A stretch of 64,000 nucleotides of DNA from the NCBI RefSeq assembly GCF_003860585.1, contig NZ_CP034159.1, forward strand, positions 2,604,001-2,668,000, given 5' to 3'. Made by a program: the position numbers and the translations under genes. How positions within the stretch are numbered: position 1 is the stretch's first letter; each line of letters begins with the position of its first letter. Positions 46,701-54,797 of the stretch are shown in pieces. This DNA is from Kaistella carnis (GTDB lineage: Bacteria; Bacteroidota; Bacteroidia; Flavobacteriales; Weeksellaceae). Under the pieces are notes generated by a model. It was not told the origin of the DNA, did not search any database, and saw nothing but the letters and a program-made list of their open reading frames with translations.

Positions 46701-49401
46701 AGGTCAGATTGAGAAAGAACAATACAACCATGAAAAGCGAGAAACTGAAATGGTTACTGTTGATTATAATTTGGCAGAAAAATTTAAAGACTTCGTAGAT
46801 AGTTTACCAAATGATGCTTTTGCAGGATCATCATCTTGGGAGGTAAAAAGTTTTGTAGATAACGAAACTGTAACAGGAAGTGATAAAGAGCGGAATGCAT
46901 TGATTAGAGACCGTAGAAAAGTTGCAGCAAAAGATTTATTTTCAAAATTTATTTCAGAAGAATTATCTGATGATTTAAGAGAGCGATTTGTAAAGGAATT
47001 CAACAAAAATTACAATCACATTCACGTGCCTGATTATTCAAAATTTCCTTTATTTTCAAAGATCTACCAAAACTTTAAAGGAACAGAATTAAGATTGACA
47101 GAAGTTCAAAAATCTGGAATAGGAAGACAAACGACCAAAGGTGTTGGACTTTTGGCGCATGAAGTTGGGTTCGGAAAAACATTATCTGGCATACTTTCTT
47201 TACATGAAGCGATGCAACGTGGAAACTCAAAAAAACCATTAATTGTAGTTCCAAATGACAGTATTCTGAAACAATGGGTAGAAACTATTTTTGAAACAAT
47301 TCCAGATGCTAAAGTCAATGTTCTGGGTAATTTGGGTACTGATTATGATCTCTCGAAGTTCGATAATAAAGAGGGAGAAATAACCATAGTAACTTATGCT
47401 GGGTTTAATAACATTGGATTCTCAAATGAAATTACCGAAGAACTGTCCTCAAAATTCAAATACATTTCAGCAAGCGAATTGAAGGGCGTTACAAATACAG
47501 AAAGAGAAGAACAGATTGAGTTACAAAAAGAGAAAGAGATCGAAGGCAAGATGAAACGTGGAAAAATTTATGATTGGGAAGATTTTGGTTTTGATCATTT
47601 AACCTACGACGAAGTTCATAACGCCAATCATATTGTTGGAAAGGTGAAGATTGAAGACAGACGTTTTTCTTCAGATTTTAGAAATCAAAATCAACAAACT
47701 TCAAAACTTGGTATTAATACTTGGATGGCAGCCCAATATATTCAGGATAAGCAAAATGGCAGAAATGTAACTCTACTTTCAGCAACGCCTTTTACTAATA
47801 AACCTTTGGAATATTATTCAATTTTATCATTAATAGCCAACAAAAGATTAGAAGAGTCAGGTTATTTCAATGTAAATAATTTCTTTGAAACTTTTATGGA
47901 GGCGGACAACGATATGGAAATTGACGCAAAAGGAGATATTAAATTCAAGGCAAATGTTAGACGATTTAAAAACAATCAATTATTTCAGCAACTACTTTCA
48001 GAATTTATAGATATCAAAGGCGAGGAGGATAATTTAGAATTAATCCGCCCTAATAAAATTAATAAAGAATATAAAATTGAACAGAATGATTTGACGAAAG
48101 AGCAATATGAATTACTGAACGATAATTTTGATTCAGAAACGCCTGGGGCAATCTTAACCCATATTTTAAATGCTCGGTTAATTGCTTTCTCACCTTATTT
48201 ATCAATTTATTATGATGGTCAGGAACCAACTGTAACTGGATTTATAGAAAATTCACCAAAATTATTTGAGATGATGAATCTGATCAGACAAAATAAAGAA
48301 GATATCTCTAATTCTGGACAGATCATATATTCTGAATTGGCTGTGGCACAATTTCCGAAATTGAAAGAATATCTAATACAAGATCTCGGATATAAACCCG
48401 ATGAAGTAGGTATTATTACTGGCGGAACGAGTAAAAAACAACGGGTAGCAATTCAAGATGATTTTAATGCCGGCAAAATTAAAATTGTAATTGGAAGTGA
48501 AGCCATTCAAGAAGGAATGAATTTGCAGGAAAATACGACGGATGTGTATATGCTTACATTGCCTTACAATTTTACATCTTTACGACAAGTTGAAGGTCGA
48601 GCGTGGAGACAGGGAAACAAAAATGAAAATGTGCGCATCAATTTTATGCTTACGAATGATAGCATTGATGTTTTTATGTTGCAAAAATTACAGGCAAAAC
48701 AAGCGAGATATTTAGAGGCAATGAAAAAGGGTGCAAACGTTTTAGATATCTCTGATATAAGCACACATGAACTAAAAACTTCGATCATTACAAATCCTGA
48801 AACCAGAGCAAAAATTGAAATTGAATTGCTGAAAAGAAAATTAGAGAGTGAGAAGAGTAAATTTGTTGCCGATAGTGCTTTTGTTTTAAGAAAATATGAA
48901 GATTTTACAAAAGTCCAGAGTGAAGTTGCGAAAGCACAGAATTCTTACGATAGAATTAAAGATTATGCGACAAACACCGAAGACAGTAATTCTGATTACT
49001 GGCAAAACCAATTACCGTTCTATCAAAAATCGATTGATTTAGCAAAATCGGAAGTTCAAAATACCATTGCAAATCTTGCTTCAAAAGGAGTAAATGTGAC
49101 AGAGATAGAAATACAGACTGAAATGACTGCGGAAAAGATTGCAATTATTGAAGCGCAGATTGAGGAGTTGCCTCTAACAAAAAATGCGCTAATCATTCAA
49201 TATAAAGAAGAAAAGGAATTACAACTGAAGTTAAATGTGAATAGGAATTATGTTAAAGATAGACAAGTAGAAAATGAAAACTTATTTGCTGTAGAGCACA
49301 GTAGGAATGCAGCAAGTTTAATTTCTAAAGAACTAATTCAGAATAACAATATTTACGAAAGTGACACTCTAAATCAAAATAGATTTGCAGCGAGAAGATG
49401 A
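43771..49401 (+). CDS. Toprim-N6-methyltransferase-helicase fusion protein (DarB-like)
   Basis: An 1876-residue protein. Residues 1-310 are Toprim primase-like (catalytic Glu207 in VVVFEGMTDML; CLDGDKAGS 256-264). Residues about 410-720 are an N6-adenine methylase with LEPSVGTGKFI (506-516) and NPPY (582-585). A superfamily 2 helicase follows: EVGFGKT (about 1131-1137), DEVH (about 1278) and GRAWRQG (about 1609); a coiled coil ends it. Methylase-helicase giants recall phage P1 DarB, which shields DNA from type I restriction, so an antirestriction role during transfer is likely. Start overlaps the previous stop (TAATG). Confidence 0.85.
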   Translation: MAVDSRFYSEDEVRQISNSISLVDYFQHLQDRNVVKFDRKIRNEYYFLTDDNKFSVSVDGYYDFKSDEGGQILKAVMTFEKLDWNDSLEYVKNFNQNFMQYDNDFRNNRKDLLRDESKSVEIRISNSFIPNNERLIAYFEDRGISKQTLIDNTRQIHYEVGDKNYFGIGIENISGGFEIRNSLMKSKIGKNDISEIKGTKDEVVVFEGMTDMLSFTQLLKVNNQKNNRTLITLNSTTNLDKFLNKYSDYKGKIFLCLDGDKAGSQATHKILNFFKDQDVKDIRTLYNISENGNNDLNDYLQNKIKIQNKNINLVEQKSGENENFKNQSTTGDRKFSETVESQQKGSNTSGQRLGSDDVRNGSKESKRIDLSGRRVGESTRNSQQENASKNESGEFKLDGKLEKTSNISSGLEILIQKYKGQKLTNEQVAEVVSAACFVSENGKILINENIIISDDLKDICSQFKSGGTAKEGRGILDEYYTDSKIVDAVRNLISGRFKSRMEISVLEPSVGTGKFINAAEGLAIKTNVTAFEINEITAKIAKIFHPEAEINLRSFETEFINEKGIKKDLTEFSEKYDLVIGNPPYGEHRGLYKGLGEESKISKYEDYFIKRGIDSLKEGGILAMVVPSGWINRQKKLNNAELLNAYRLPSGAFAGTQIGTDIIILKENSQAIRQDISDYFQNNPQNILGEIREKTNRFGRLEFYVHGNLEEALGLLNNLRNKKETVRIGNLFEDLDVNITEKKKARDLVPEIPLNISTKTANENKKLKQEVLEKLEIVLLNLNALKFKSPSILAQIDQFSKLKVQISGDEGKLSVKILKDVIEKADKILQSQKSKNPEYEIQSLPLIKKGILKYQFVKDDKIVDASLQNSSDITDAQIAAFKATSYDGTIENHTRHMAFANYQNGKYVHDFYYAEGNIYEKLDQLEKDFEEDWGISGLEKKYYEKQKTLLLNVLPKLKTLDEISINPNHEFVHKFNLGQIEKEQYNHEKRETEMVTVDYNLAEKFKDFVDSLPNDAFAGSSSWEVKSFVDNETVTGSDKERNALIRDRRKVAAKDLFSKFISEELSDDLRERFVKEFNKNYNHIHVPDYSKFPLFSKIYQNFKGTELRLTEVQKSGIGRQTTKGVGLLAHEVGFGKTLSGILSLHEAMQRGNSKKPLIVVPNDSILKQWVETIFETIPDAKVNVLGNLGTDYDLSKFDNKEGEITIVTYAGFNNIGFSNEITEELSSKFKYISASELKGVTNTEREEQIELQKEKEIEGKMKRGKIYDWEDFGFDHLTYDEVHNANHIVGKVKIEDRRFSSDFRNQNQQTSKLGINTWMAAQYIQDKQNGRNVTLLSATPFTNKPLEYYSILSLIANKRLEESGYFNVNNFFETFMEADNDMEIDAKGDIKFKANVRRFKNNQLFQQLLSEFIDIKGEEDNLELIRPNKINKEYKIEQNDLTKEQYELLNDNFDSETPGAILTHILNARLIAFSPYLSIYYDGQEPTVTGFIENSPKLFEMMNLIRQNKEDISNSGQIIYSELAVAQFPKLKEYLIQDLGYKPDEVGIITGGTSKKQRVAIQDDFNAGKIKIVIGSEAIQEGMNLQENTTDVYMLTLPYNFTSLRQVEGRAWRQGNKNENVRINFMLTNDSIDVFMLQKLQAKQARYLEAMKKGANVLDISDISTHELKTSIITNPETRAKIEIELLKRKLESEKSKFVADSAFVLRKYEDFTKVQSEVAKAQNSYDRIKDYATNTEDSNSDYWQNQLPFYQKSIDLAKSEVQNTIANLASKGVNVTEIEIQTEMTAEKIAIIEAQIEELPLTKNALIIQYKEEKELQLKLNVNRNYVKDRQVENENLFAVEHSRNAASLISKELIQNNNIYESDTLNQNRFAARR

Positions 49402-49445
49402 TTTACAAAATATCTTTATTAGACAAAACTATAAAAAAAGGAAAA

Positions 49446-49480
49446 AATCGGGAACGTTAGTCCCCGATTTAGTCCCCGAT
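49446..49480. repeat. Repeats at the ICE right end
   Basis: AGTCCCCGAT occurs in tandem at 49459-49468 and 49471-49480 (12-bp period), and AATCGGG at 49446-49452 inverts it. They lie about 35 bp from the tRNA-Gln 3' end. They could be arm-type integrase/excisionase sites of the attachment region; the AATCGGG/CCCGATT stem might also end transcription of the preceding gene. Confidence 0.5.
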
Positions 49481-49513
49481 AATGTTAAGTTACTGATTTA
49501 CAGTAGTTGTTTG

Positions 49514-49584
49514 TAGACCCACAGGGATTCGAACCCCAACTGACGGTACCAAAAACCGGAGTGCTACCGTTACACCATGGGTCT
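49514..49584 (-). tRNA. tRNA-Gln (anticodon TTG)
   Basis: A 71-nt cloverleaf on the minus strand: acceptor arms AGACCCA and TGGGTCT, anticodon loop TTTTGGT with TTG, and T-loop GGTTCGAATCC. The discriminator base is A and CCA is not encoded. Its 3' end faces the ICE, and integrases usually target tRNA 3' ends, so this is the probable attachment site. The left-end copy of the core would lie outside the window. Confidence 0.92.
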
Positions 49585-49602
49585 GTCATTATTTTGGTGG
49601 TG

Positions 49603-49633
49603 CAAATCTAGAAAATTATTTCTTATCAAACAA
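49603..49633 (-). promoter_or_regulatory. Promoter of tRNA-Gln
   Basis: On the minus strand TAGATTTG (49603-49610) matches the -7 consensus TAnnTTTG, with TTTG/TTG upstream at 49627-49633 as the -33 element. Predicted start is about 13 bases before the tRNA 5' end. Confidence 0.55.
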
Positions 49634-49705
49634 TTATTTTTTAAAAATTATTTTAAAAAAGTGATAATTAAATTTTATTTGACTTTTTTTCAATTTTTAA
49701 TTCCG

Positions 49706-49713
49706 TATTTTTG
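49706..49713 (+). promoter_or_regulatory. Promoter -7 box of recA
   Basis: TATTTTTG fits TAnnTTTG, 18 bases before the recA ATG; a TTTG at 49678-49681 could be the -33 element, though spacing is slightly long. No LexA-type palindrome is obvious. Confidence 0.45.
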
Positions 49714-49730
49714 AAAAAATAATTTTACAA

Positions 49731-50738
49731 ATGAGCAGTATCGAAGATAAGAAAAAAGCACTGGCTTTGGTGCTTGAGAAACTAGATAAAACCTACGGTA
49801 AAGGAACCGTAATGACTTTGGGAGATGCATCTGCGGATACTTCTATTGAAGTGATCCCGTCTGGATCATTAGGACTGGATTTAGCTTTAGGAGTGGGTGG
49901 TTACCCGAGAGGAAGAGTCATTGAAATTTATGGTCCGGAATCTTCAGGGAAAACAACTTTAACTTTACACGCCATTGCCGAAGCGCAAAAAGCGGGAGGG
50001 ATTGCAGCTTTTATCGATGCGGAACACGCATTTGACAGAGGTTATGCGAAAAAATTAGGAATTAACCTGGATGATTTAATCATTTCTCAGCCGGATAATG
50101 GGGAACAGGCTTTGGAAATTGCCGATAATTTAATCCGTTCCGGTGCAGTTGATATTGTAGTAATTGACTCAGTGGCAGCTTTGACTCCAAAAGCGGAGAT
50201 CGAAGGGGAAATGGGAGATTCTAAAATGGGACTTCATGCGAGATTAATGTCTCAAGCGTTGAGAAAATTAACTGGAACAATTTCTAAAACGAAATGTACC
50301 GTGATTTTCATTAACCAGTTGAGAGAGAAAATTGGAGTAATGTTCGGAAACCCTGAAACAACTACGGGAGGAAATGCGCTGAAGTTTTATGCTTCGGTAA
50401 GGATTGATATCAGAAAAGCAAGTGCACCGATTAAAACAGGTGATGAAGCGGTAGGAAGCCGTGTAAAAGTGAAGATCGTGAAAAATAAAGTAGCACCTCC
50501 ATTTAAAATTGCTGAATTTGATATTATGTACGGCGAAGGAGTTTCTAAAACCGGTGAGATTTTAGATGCAGCGGTTGATTTAGGAATTGTAAAGAAAAGC
50601 GGTTCTTGGTTCAGCTATGCAGAAACAAAATTGGGTCAAGGTCGTGATGCGGTAAGAGATATGTTGAAAGACAATCCTGAATTAGCTGACGAACTGGAAG
50701 CAAAAATCCGAGAAGAAATTAAAAATAAAAAGGAATAA
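49731..50738 (+). CDS. recA: Recombinase RecA
   Basis: A 335-residue RecA with Walker A GPESSGKT (68-75) and [20 protein letters not shown], the L2 loop region. It drives homologous recombination and the SOS response. It is the first complete protein gene on the chromosome side of the ICE border and is followed by a strong terminator. Confidence 0.98.
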   Translation: MSSIEDKKKALALVLEKLDKTYGKGTVMTLGDASADTSIEVIPSGSLGLDLALGVGGYPRGRVIEIYGPESSGKTTLTLHAIAEAQKAGGIAAFIDAEHAFDRGYAKKLGINLDDLIISQPDNGEQALEIADNLIRSGAVDIVVIDSVAALTPKAEIEGEMGDSKMGLHARLMSQALRKLTGTISKTKCTVIFINQLREKIGVMFGNPETTTGGNALKFYASVRIDIRKASAPIKTGDEAVGSRVKVKIVKNKVAPPFKIAEFDIMYGEGVSKTGEILDAAVDLGIVKKSGSWFSYAETKLGQGRDAVRDMLKDNPELADELEAKIREEIKNKKE

Positions 50739-50772
50739 GATATCGATCTGATATTTGAACAACTTTAAATTT

Positions 50773-50802
50773 AAAGACAGCGATTTCGCTGTCTTTTTTT
50801 TT
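50773..50802 (+). terminator. Terminator after recA
   Basis: AAAGACAGCG (50773-50782), 4-base loop, CGCTGTCTTT (50787-50796), then T-run. A perfect 10-bp stem. Confidence 0.9.
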
Positions 50803-50860
50803 ATAGTTCTAAACACCTAGAATCTTCTGTACTGTTTTTGAAAACCTATCCGCTTAATTA

Positions 50861-50990
50861 AATCCCGCTTTGCAATAGGGATAGAAACGGAAACCCCGGA
50901 AAAAGCGTTGGGAAATGCATGGCTTGAGGAGTTGCAGTGCACATAGCCCGACCCGAGCGGCGGGAAAGCTTTAGCGAGGGGATTGCCCAA
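50861..50990. repeat. Degenerate intergenic repeat, copy A
   Basis: GC-rich non-coding stretch between recA and htpG containing TTGCAATAGGGATAGAAACG, AGTTGCAGTG, CCCGACCCGAGCGGCGGGAA and TTAGCGAGGGGATTGCCC. It shares wording with the stretches at 55840-55936 and 57604-57735, and is unlike its AT-rich surroundings. The remaining DNA to 51070 is leader of htpG with no other feature seen. Confidence 0.5.
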
Positions 50991-51070
50991 AAAAAATTGA
51001 CAATATGTCACTTTGAGCAGATTGGTGTTTTATTTGAGAACTGAACTTCATAATTTAAAAATCAATTAAC

Positions 51071-52963
51071 ATGACAAAAGGAAATATTAATGTATCGGTG
51101 GAAAATATTTTTCCCTTAATTAAGAAGTTTTTGTACAGCGATCACGAAATATTTTTGCGTGAACTGATTTCTAATGCGACTGATGCGACTTTGAAGTTGA
51201 AACATTTGACAAGTATCGGTGAAGCTAAAGTCGATTTCGGACAACCGAAAATCGAAGTTAAAATTGATAAAGACGCGAAAACTTTAACTATTATAGACCA
51301 AGGAATTGGTATGACGGGAGAGGAAGTTGAGAAATATATCAACCAAGTTGCCTTTTCCGGTGCGGAAGAATTTTTAGAAAAATATAAAGATTCTGCAAAA
51401 GATTCCGGAATTATTGGTCATTTCGGTCTTGGATTTTATTCGGCCTTTATGGTTGCTGAAAAAGTAGAAATTCTTACAAAATCTTATAAAGATGAGCCAG
51501 CAGTTCGTTGGATTTGCGACGGAAGTCCGGAATACACTTTGGAAGAAACAACTGAAAAAACAGATAGAGGAACTGAGATTATTCTTCATATTGCAGAAGA
51601 TTCTACGGAGTTTTTGGAGGAATCCAGAATCCGTGAATTGTTGTTAAAATATAATAAATTCATGCCTGTTCCGATTAAATTTGGAACGAAAAAAGAAACT
51701 TTGCCTTTACCGGAAGACGCGGCAGAAGATGCAAAAGCGGAAACGGTAGAAGTTGATAATATTATTAATAATCCAACTCCGGCGTGGACGAAATCCCCGA
51801 GCGAATTAAGTGAGGCAGATTATAAGGAATTCTACCATGAATTGTATCCAATGCAGTTCGAGGAGCCTTTATTTAATATTCATTTGAATGTAGATTATCC
51901 ATTTAACTTAACTGGAATTCTTTATTTCCCGAAATTAACGAATGGTTTAAATATCGAGAAAGATAAAATTCAGTTATACCAAAATCAGGTTTATGTAACC
52001 GATGAGGTGAAAGGAATTGTGCCGGATTTCTTAATGTTACTACGCGGTGTGATCGATTCTCCGGATATTCCGTTGAACGTTTCCCGTTCTTATTTGCAGG
52101 CTGACGGTGCGGTGAAGAAAATTTCTTCTTACATCACCAAGAAAGTGGCTGATAAAATGGTTTCTCTATTTAATGAAAACCGTGAAGACTATGAAAAGAA
52201 ATGGAACGACATTAAAATCGTTATCGAATACGGAATGATTTCCGAGGATAAATTCTTTGATAAGTCTGATAAGTTCGCATTATATCCAACAACCGACGGG
52301 CAGTATCTTTTATGGTCTGAATTGGAAGAAAAAGTAAAACCGCTGCAAACAGACAAGAACGGAAACTTCGTTATTTTGTACGCGACAAATGCAGATGAAC
52401 AGCACAGCTATATTCAGGCTGCGAAAGATAAGGGGTATGAAGTTCTGCTTTTAGATTCTCCGATTGTTCCGCATTTAATTCAGAAATTAGAAACTTCGAA
52501 AGAGAAAATTTCATTTGCCAGAGTCGATGCTGATCACATTAATAATTTGATCAAAAAAGAAGATACAGCGATTTCTAAATTAACTGAAGAGGAAAAAGAA
52601 GCTTTGAAGAAAAACATTACAGAAGCGGTAAACGATACGAAATTTACAGTTCAGGTTGAAGACTTAGAAAGTTCCGAAGCACCATTCATCATTACACAAC
52701 CGGAATTTATGCGTAGAATGAAAGACATGCAGGCAACCGGCGGTGGCGGAATGTTTGGAATGAGCGTTTTCCCGGAAATGTATAATCTGGTGGTGAACTC
52801 TAACAGCGAATTGGCTGCAGAAATTTTGAAAAATGAAAATGCTGAGGAGAAAAATTCTAAGATTAAGTATGCTTTAGATTTAGCGAAACTTTCTCAGAAT
52901 TTGTTGAAAGGAAAAGACTTGACGGATTTTATTCAGAGAAGTTACCAGCAGTTGAGTAAGTAA
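51071..52963 (+). CDS. htpG: Hsp90-family chaperone HtpG
   Basis: A 630-residue Hsp90 homologue. The N-terminal ATPase domain shows ELISNATDATLKLKHL, DQGIGMTGEEVEKYI and IIGHFGLGFYSAFMVA; the middle domain includes GVIDSPDIPLNVSRSYLQ. It folds client proteins under stress. Monocistronic: terminators stand before and after it. Confidence 0.97.
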   Translation: MTKGNINVSVENIFPLIKKFLYSDHEIFLRELISNATDATLKLKHLTSIGEAKVDFGQPKIEVKIDKDAKTLTIIDQGIGMTGEEVEKYINQVAFSGAEEFLEKYKDSAKDSGIIGHFGLGFYSAFMVAEKVEILTKSYKDEPAVRWICDGSPEYTLEETTEKTDRGTEIILHIAEDSTEFLEESRIRELLLKYNKFMPVPIKFGTKKETLPLPEDAAEDAKAETVEVDNIINNPTPAWTKSPSELSEADYKEFYHELYPMQFEEPLFNIHLNVDYPFNLTGILYFPKLTNGLNIEKDKIQLYQNQVYVTDEVKGIVPDFLMLLRGVIDSPDIPLNVSRSYLQADGAVKKISSYITKKVADKMVSLFNENREDYEKKWNDIKIVIEYGMISEDKFFDKSDKFALYPTTDGQYLLWSELEEKVKPLQTDKNGNFVILYATNADEQHSYIQAAKDKGYEVLLLDSPIVPHLIQKLETSKEKISFARVDADHINNLIKKEDTAISKLTEEEKEALKKNITEAVNDTKFTVQVEDLESSEAPFIITQPEFMRRMKDMQATGGGGMFGMSVFPEMYNLVVNSNSELAAEILKNENAEEKNSKIKYALDLAKLSQNLLKGKDLTDFIQRSYQQLSK

Positions 52964-53003
52964 GAGAACGAAGAAGAAAGACTTTGTTAGATTTTTTAAT
53001 TAT

Positions 53004-53041
53004 AACCTTGTCAGGGTTTCAAATCCTGACAAGGTTTTTTT
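53004..53041 (+). terminator. Terminator after htpG
   Basis: AACCTTGTCAGG (53004-53015), 9-base loop, CCTGACAAGGTT (53025-53036) and T-run; perfect 12-bp stem. Confidence 0.9.
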
Positions 53042-53125
53042 GTCGAGAATTCTAAATTTTTTGATTCTTTGTGTCATAGGATTTTATCGTAAGTTTGAGC
53101 AAGTGGCGACGTCGTGTCTAGAATT

Positions 53126-53431
53126 TCATAATTCTTCCAGCGGATTCCAAAATACCTTTTTAAAATTTTGAATTTTCCCGTCCTTAACTTCCACACCCTC
53201 CAATTTTAATTTCCCTACAAAATCCCGAACACAGCTTGCCGTAATTCTACCGGAAGAATTGCAAACACGATGCGCGGGAAAATCCTCATCATAATTTCTC
53301 AAAGCGTTTCCTACGTGTCTTGCGTGATTTGGATAGCCAATAGCTTTCGCAATGGCGCCATAACTCGTGACTCTGCCTTTTGGAATCAGCATGATGATTT
53401 CGAAAACCTGTTTATTAAATAGCTCGTTCAC
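53126..53431 (-). CDS. Alkyltransferase-like protein (ATL)
   Basis: A 101-residue protein of the MGMT DNA-binding domain type (VFEIIMLIPKGRVTSYGAIA, then HARHVGNALR). The active-site motif PCHRV is PAHRV here: the alkyl-accepting Cys is Ala. Such ATL proteins bind O6-alkylguanine without removing it and hand the lesion to nucleotide excision repair. Length fits single-domain ATLs. Confidence 0.85.
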   Translation of the reverse strand: MNELFNKQVFEIIMLIPKGRVTSYGAIAKAIGYPNHARHVGNALRNYDEDFPAHRVCNSSGRITASCVRDFVGKLKLEGVEVKDGKIQNFKKVFWNPLEEL

Positions 53432-53483
53432 TTGATCAATTTAATGGTAATTTTGTACATTGAAAAATACAATTTAAAAAGCT

Positions 53484-53630
53484 ATGAAAAAGAAATTCTT
53501 TGTAATACTTAATGAAATCAACAAAAAGGTTTTACCAAAACTGGGTGGGCAAGATCCTTTGAAAATGAATAAGTTTCAAAAGGGAATTTTGGCTTATCGG
53601 TATTATGTGGTGATTAATTCTTTGGATTAA
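53484..53630 (+). CDS. Conserved small protein (48 residues)
   Basis: An ATG at 53484 opens a 48-codon frame: MKKKFFVILNEINKKVLPKL at the N-terminus and FQKGILAYRYYVVINSLD at the end. This layout (basic helix, LP, final helix ending NSLD) resembles a short conserved Flavobacteriia protein that is often mislabelled SsrA-binding protein. It is divergent from the ATL gene. The longer frame on the minus strand (53532-53825) is a shadow. Confidence 0.6.
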   Translation: MKKKFFVILNEINKKVLPKLGGQDPLKMNKFQKGILAYRYYVVINSLD

Positions 53631-53805
53631 GTAATCGTAAATTCTGAAAATTTTATATAAAAAACGGTAAAGTAATTCCAGCCGGGATGGAAGCGGCATC
53701 CTTTTTTGTTTTTTCCCTTTTCTGCACTTACTATATTTTCGAAACAAAAAAGATACAGCGGACAGCGCGACCGTTTTCCCAAAAAATACAAGATCTTGAT
53801 GCTCC

Positions 53806-53841
53806 AAAAAAAAAGACCCTTCCAAAAATTGAAAGGGTTTT
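53806..53841 (-). terminator. Terminator of the outer-membrane protein gene
   Basis: Read on the minus strand: AAAACCCTTTC, loop, then AAGGGTCTTTTTTTT. One mismatch in the stem. It starts 26 bases after the stop codon at 53867. Confidence 0.7.
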
Positions 53842-53866
53842 ATATTTTAAAAATGAAAATTAGAGA

Positions 53867-54490
53867 TTAACGTTTTTTGAATAACTTACTTAAATTTGGT
53901 TTTATACCAATTGAAATTGGGACGGAATTAAATTTCTCATTCTGTATATCTCTGAAGCCGTGCATATAACTTACTTCTGTAAATAAATTAAGAGCGCCAA
54001 GATTGTATTCGACACCGCCACCTGCCTCTGCAATCGCCATAGCATTAGTTTTATTTTTCATGTTCACCTCGAAAGTTGCAGCGTTCACGCTTGCTTGTGG
54101 AGTTAAAATAAAGCCTCCACCAGCGCCTGCAAATCCGTAAAAGGCCCATTTATCTACAATTTTACGGTAACCTAACGCTACGTTTAATAAATAAGTGGTA
54201 GATCTTCCTTTTTGTACCTTATAAGTATACCCTTCATCGGCGACAAGTTGGTTAAATTGATAAGCATGTAAACTTAATTTTGGATATAAAAATAAGCCAC
54301 CATTTCCTAATCCTATATTTAAACCCAACGTTGTTGAAAATTTTGGACCATAATAATCTGCGGTTTTACCCACCGGTATTGAGAAACCGAATCCGTTTGA
54401 ACTGTAAAGTTTGTCTGGTCGGCTGCTCTGCGCATTGACATTGATAGTAATTGCAGTGACTAATAAAACAAGAGGTTTTAGTAATTTCAT
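53867..54490 (-). CDS. Outer-membrane beta-barrel protein
   Basis: ATG at 54490 (MKLLKPLVLLVTAITINVNA) gives 207 residues with a signal peptide; eight upstream in-frame codons are disfavoured. Alternating hydrophobic strands (TTLGLNIGLGNGGLFLYPKL, YLLNVALGYRKIVDKWAFYG, GGGVEYNLGALNLFTEVSYM) point to a small barrel of the OmpW/OmpA-barrel kind. Ligand unknown. Confidence 0.75.
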   Translation of the reverse strand: MKLLKPLVLLVTAITINVNAQSSRPDKLYSSNGFGFSIPVGKTADYYGPKFSTTLGLNIGLGNGGLFLYPKLSLHAYQFNQLVADEGYTYKVQKGRSTTYLLNVALGYRKIVDKWAFYGFAGAGGGFILTPQASVNAATFEVNMKNKTNAMAIAEAGGGVEYNLGALNLFTEVSYMHGFRDIQNEKFNSVPISIGIKPNLSKLFKKR

Positions 54491-54548
54491 TTTGTGTGTA
54501 TTGTAAATATGCATTAAAAAAATTCGATAATATTGATTATTCGAAACG

Positions 54549-54556
54549 CAAAAATA
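54549..54556 (-). promoter_or_regulatory. -7 box of the outer-membrane protein gene
   Basis: Minus-strand TATTTTTG fits TAnnTTTG, about 60 bases before the ATG at 54490. The -33 element is not clear. Confidence 0.4.
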
Positions 54557-54697
54557 CTGCTTTTATAACATGAATTCATCATTGCAAAAAAAAATCACCA
54601 AGGATTAAAGATTAAAGACACCGTTGAATGGTATCAAAATATTCCCATAACCTTACACGGCGTATTTTTAATAAAATTTCTATCTCTTCAGAATAAG

Positions 54698-54733
54698 AAA
54701 AACCCTCTCAATCTAAACAATTGAAAGGGTTCG
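54698..54733 (-). terminator. Terminator of the DHS-like gene
   Basis: AACCCTCTCAAT (54701-54712) pairs with ATTGAAAGGGTT (54720-54731) with one mismatch; on the minus strand a T-rich tract follows. It lies about 65 bases after the stop at 54798. Confidence 0.65.
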
Positions 54734-54797
54734 GTTTATATTATATAAGTTCAGATTCTTAAAATCTAATTTCTGGCTCTGAAATCTTAGTTCCTAA

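Larger units (their letters stand above)
54491..54797. other. Intergenic region with promoter and terminator only
   Basis: No gene is seen. It holds the promoter of the outer-membrane protein gene near 54549 and the terminator of the deoxyhypusine-synthase-like gene near 54700; the remainder is AT-rich spacer. Confidence 0.6.

Noticed and set aside
1..49500. Insertion sequences or transposases in the ICE
   Set aside because: No transposase motifs or terminal inverted repeats with target duplications were seen in this stretch.
53532..53825. 97-residue minus-strand frame
   Set aside because: It is antisense to the 48-residue gene and crosses a terminator; composition is not protein-like.
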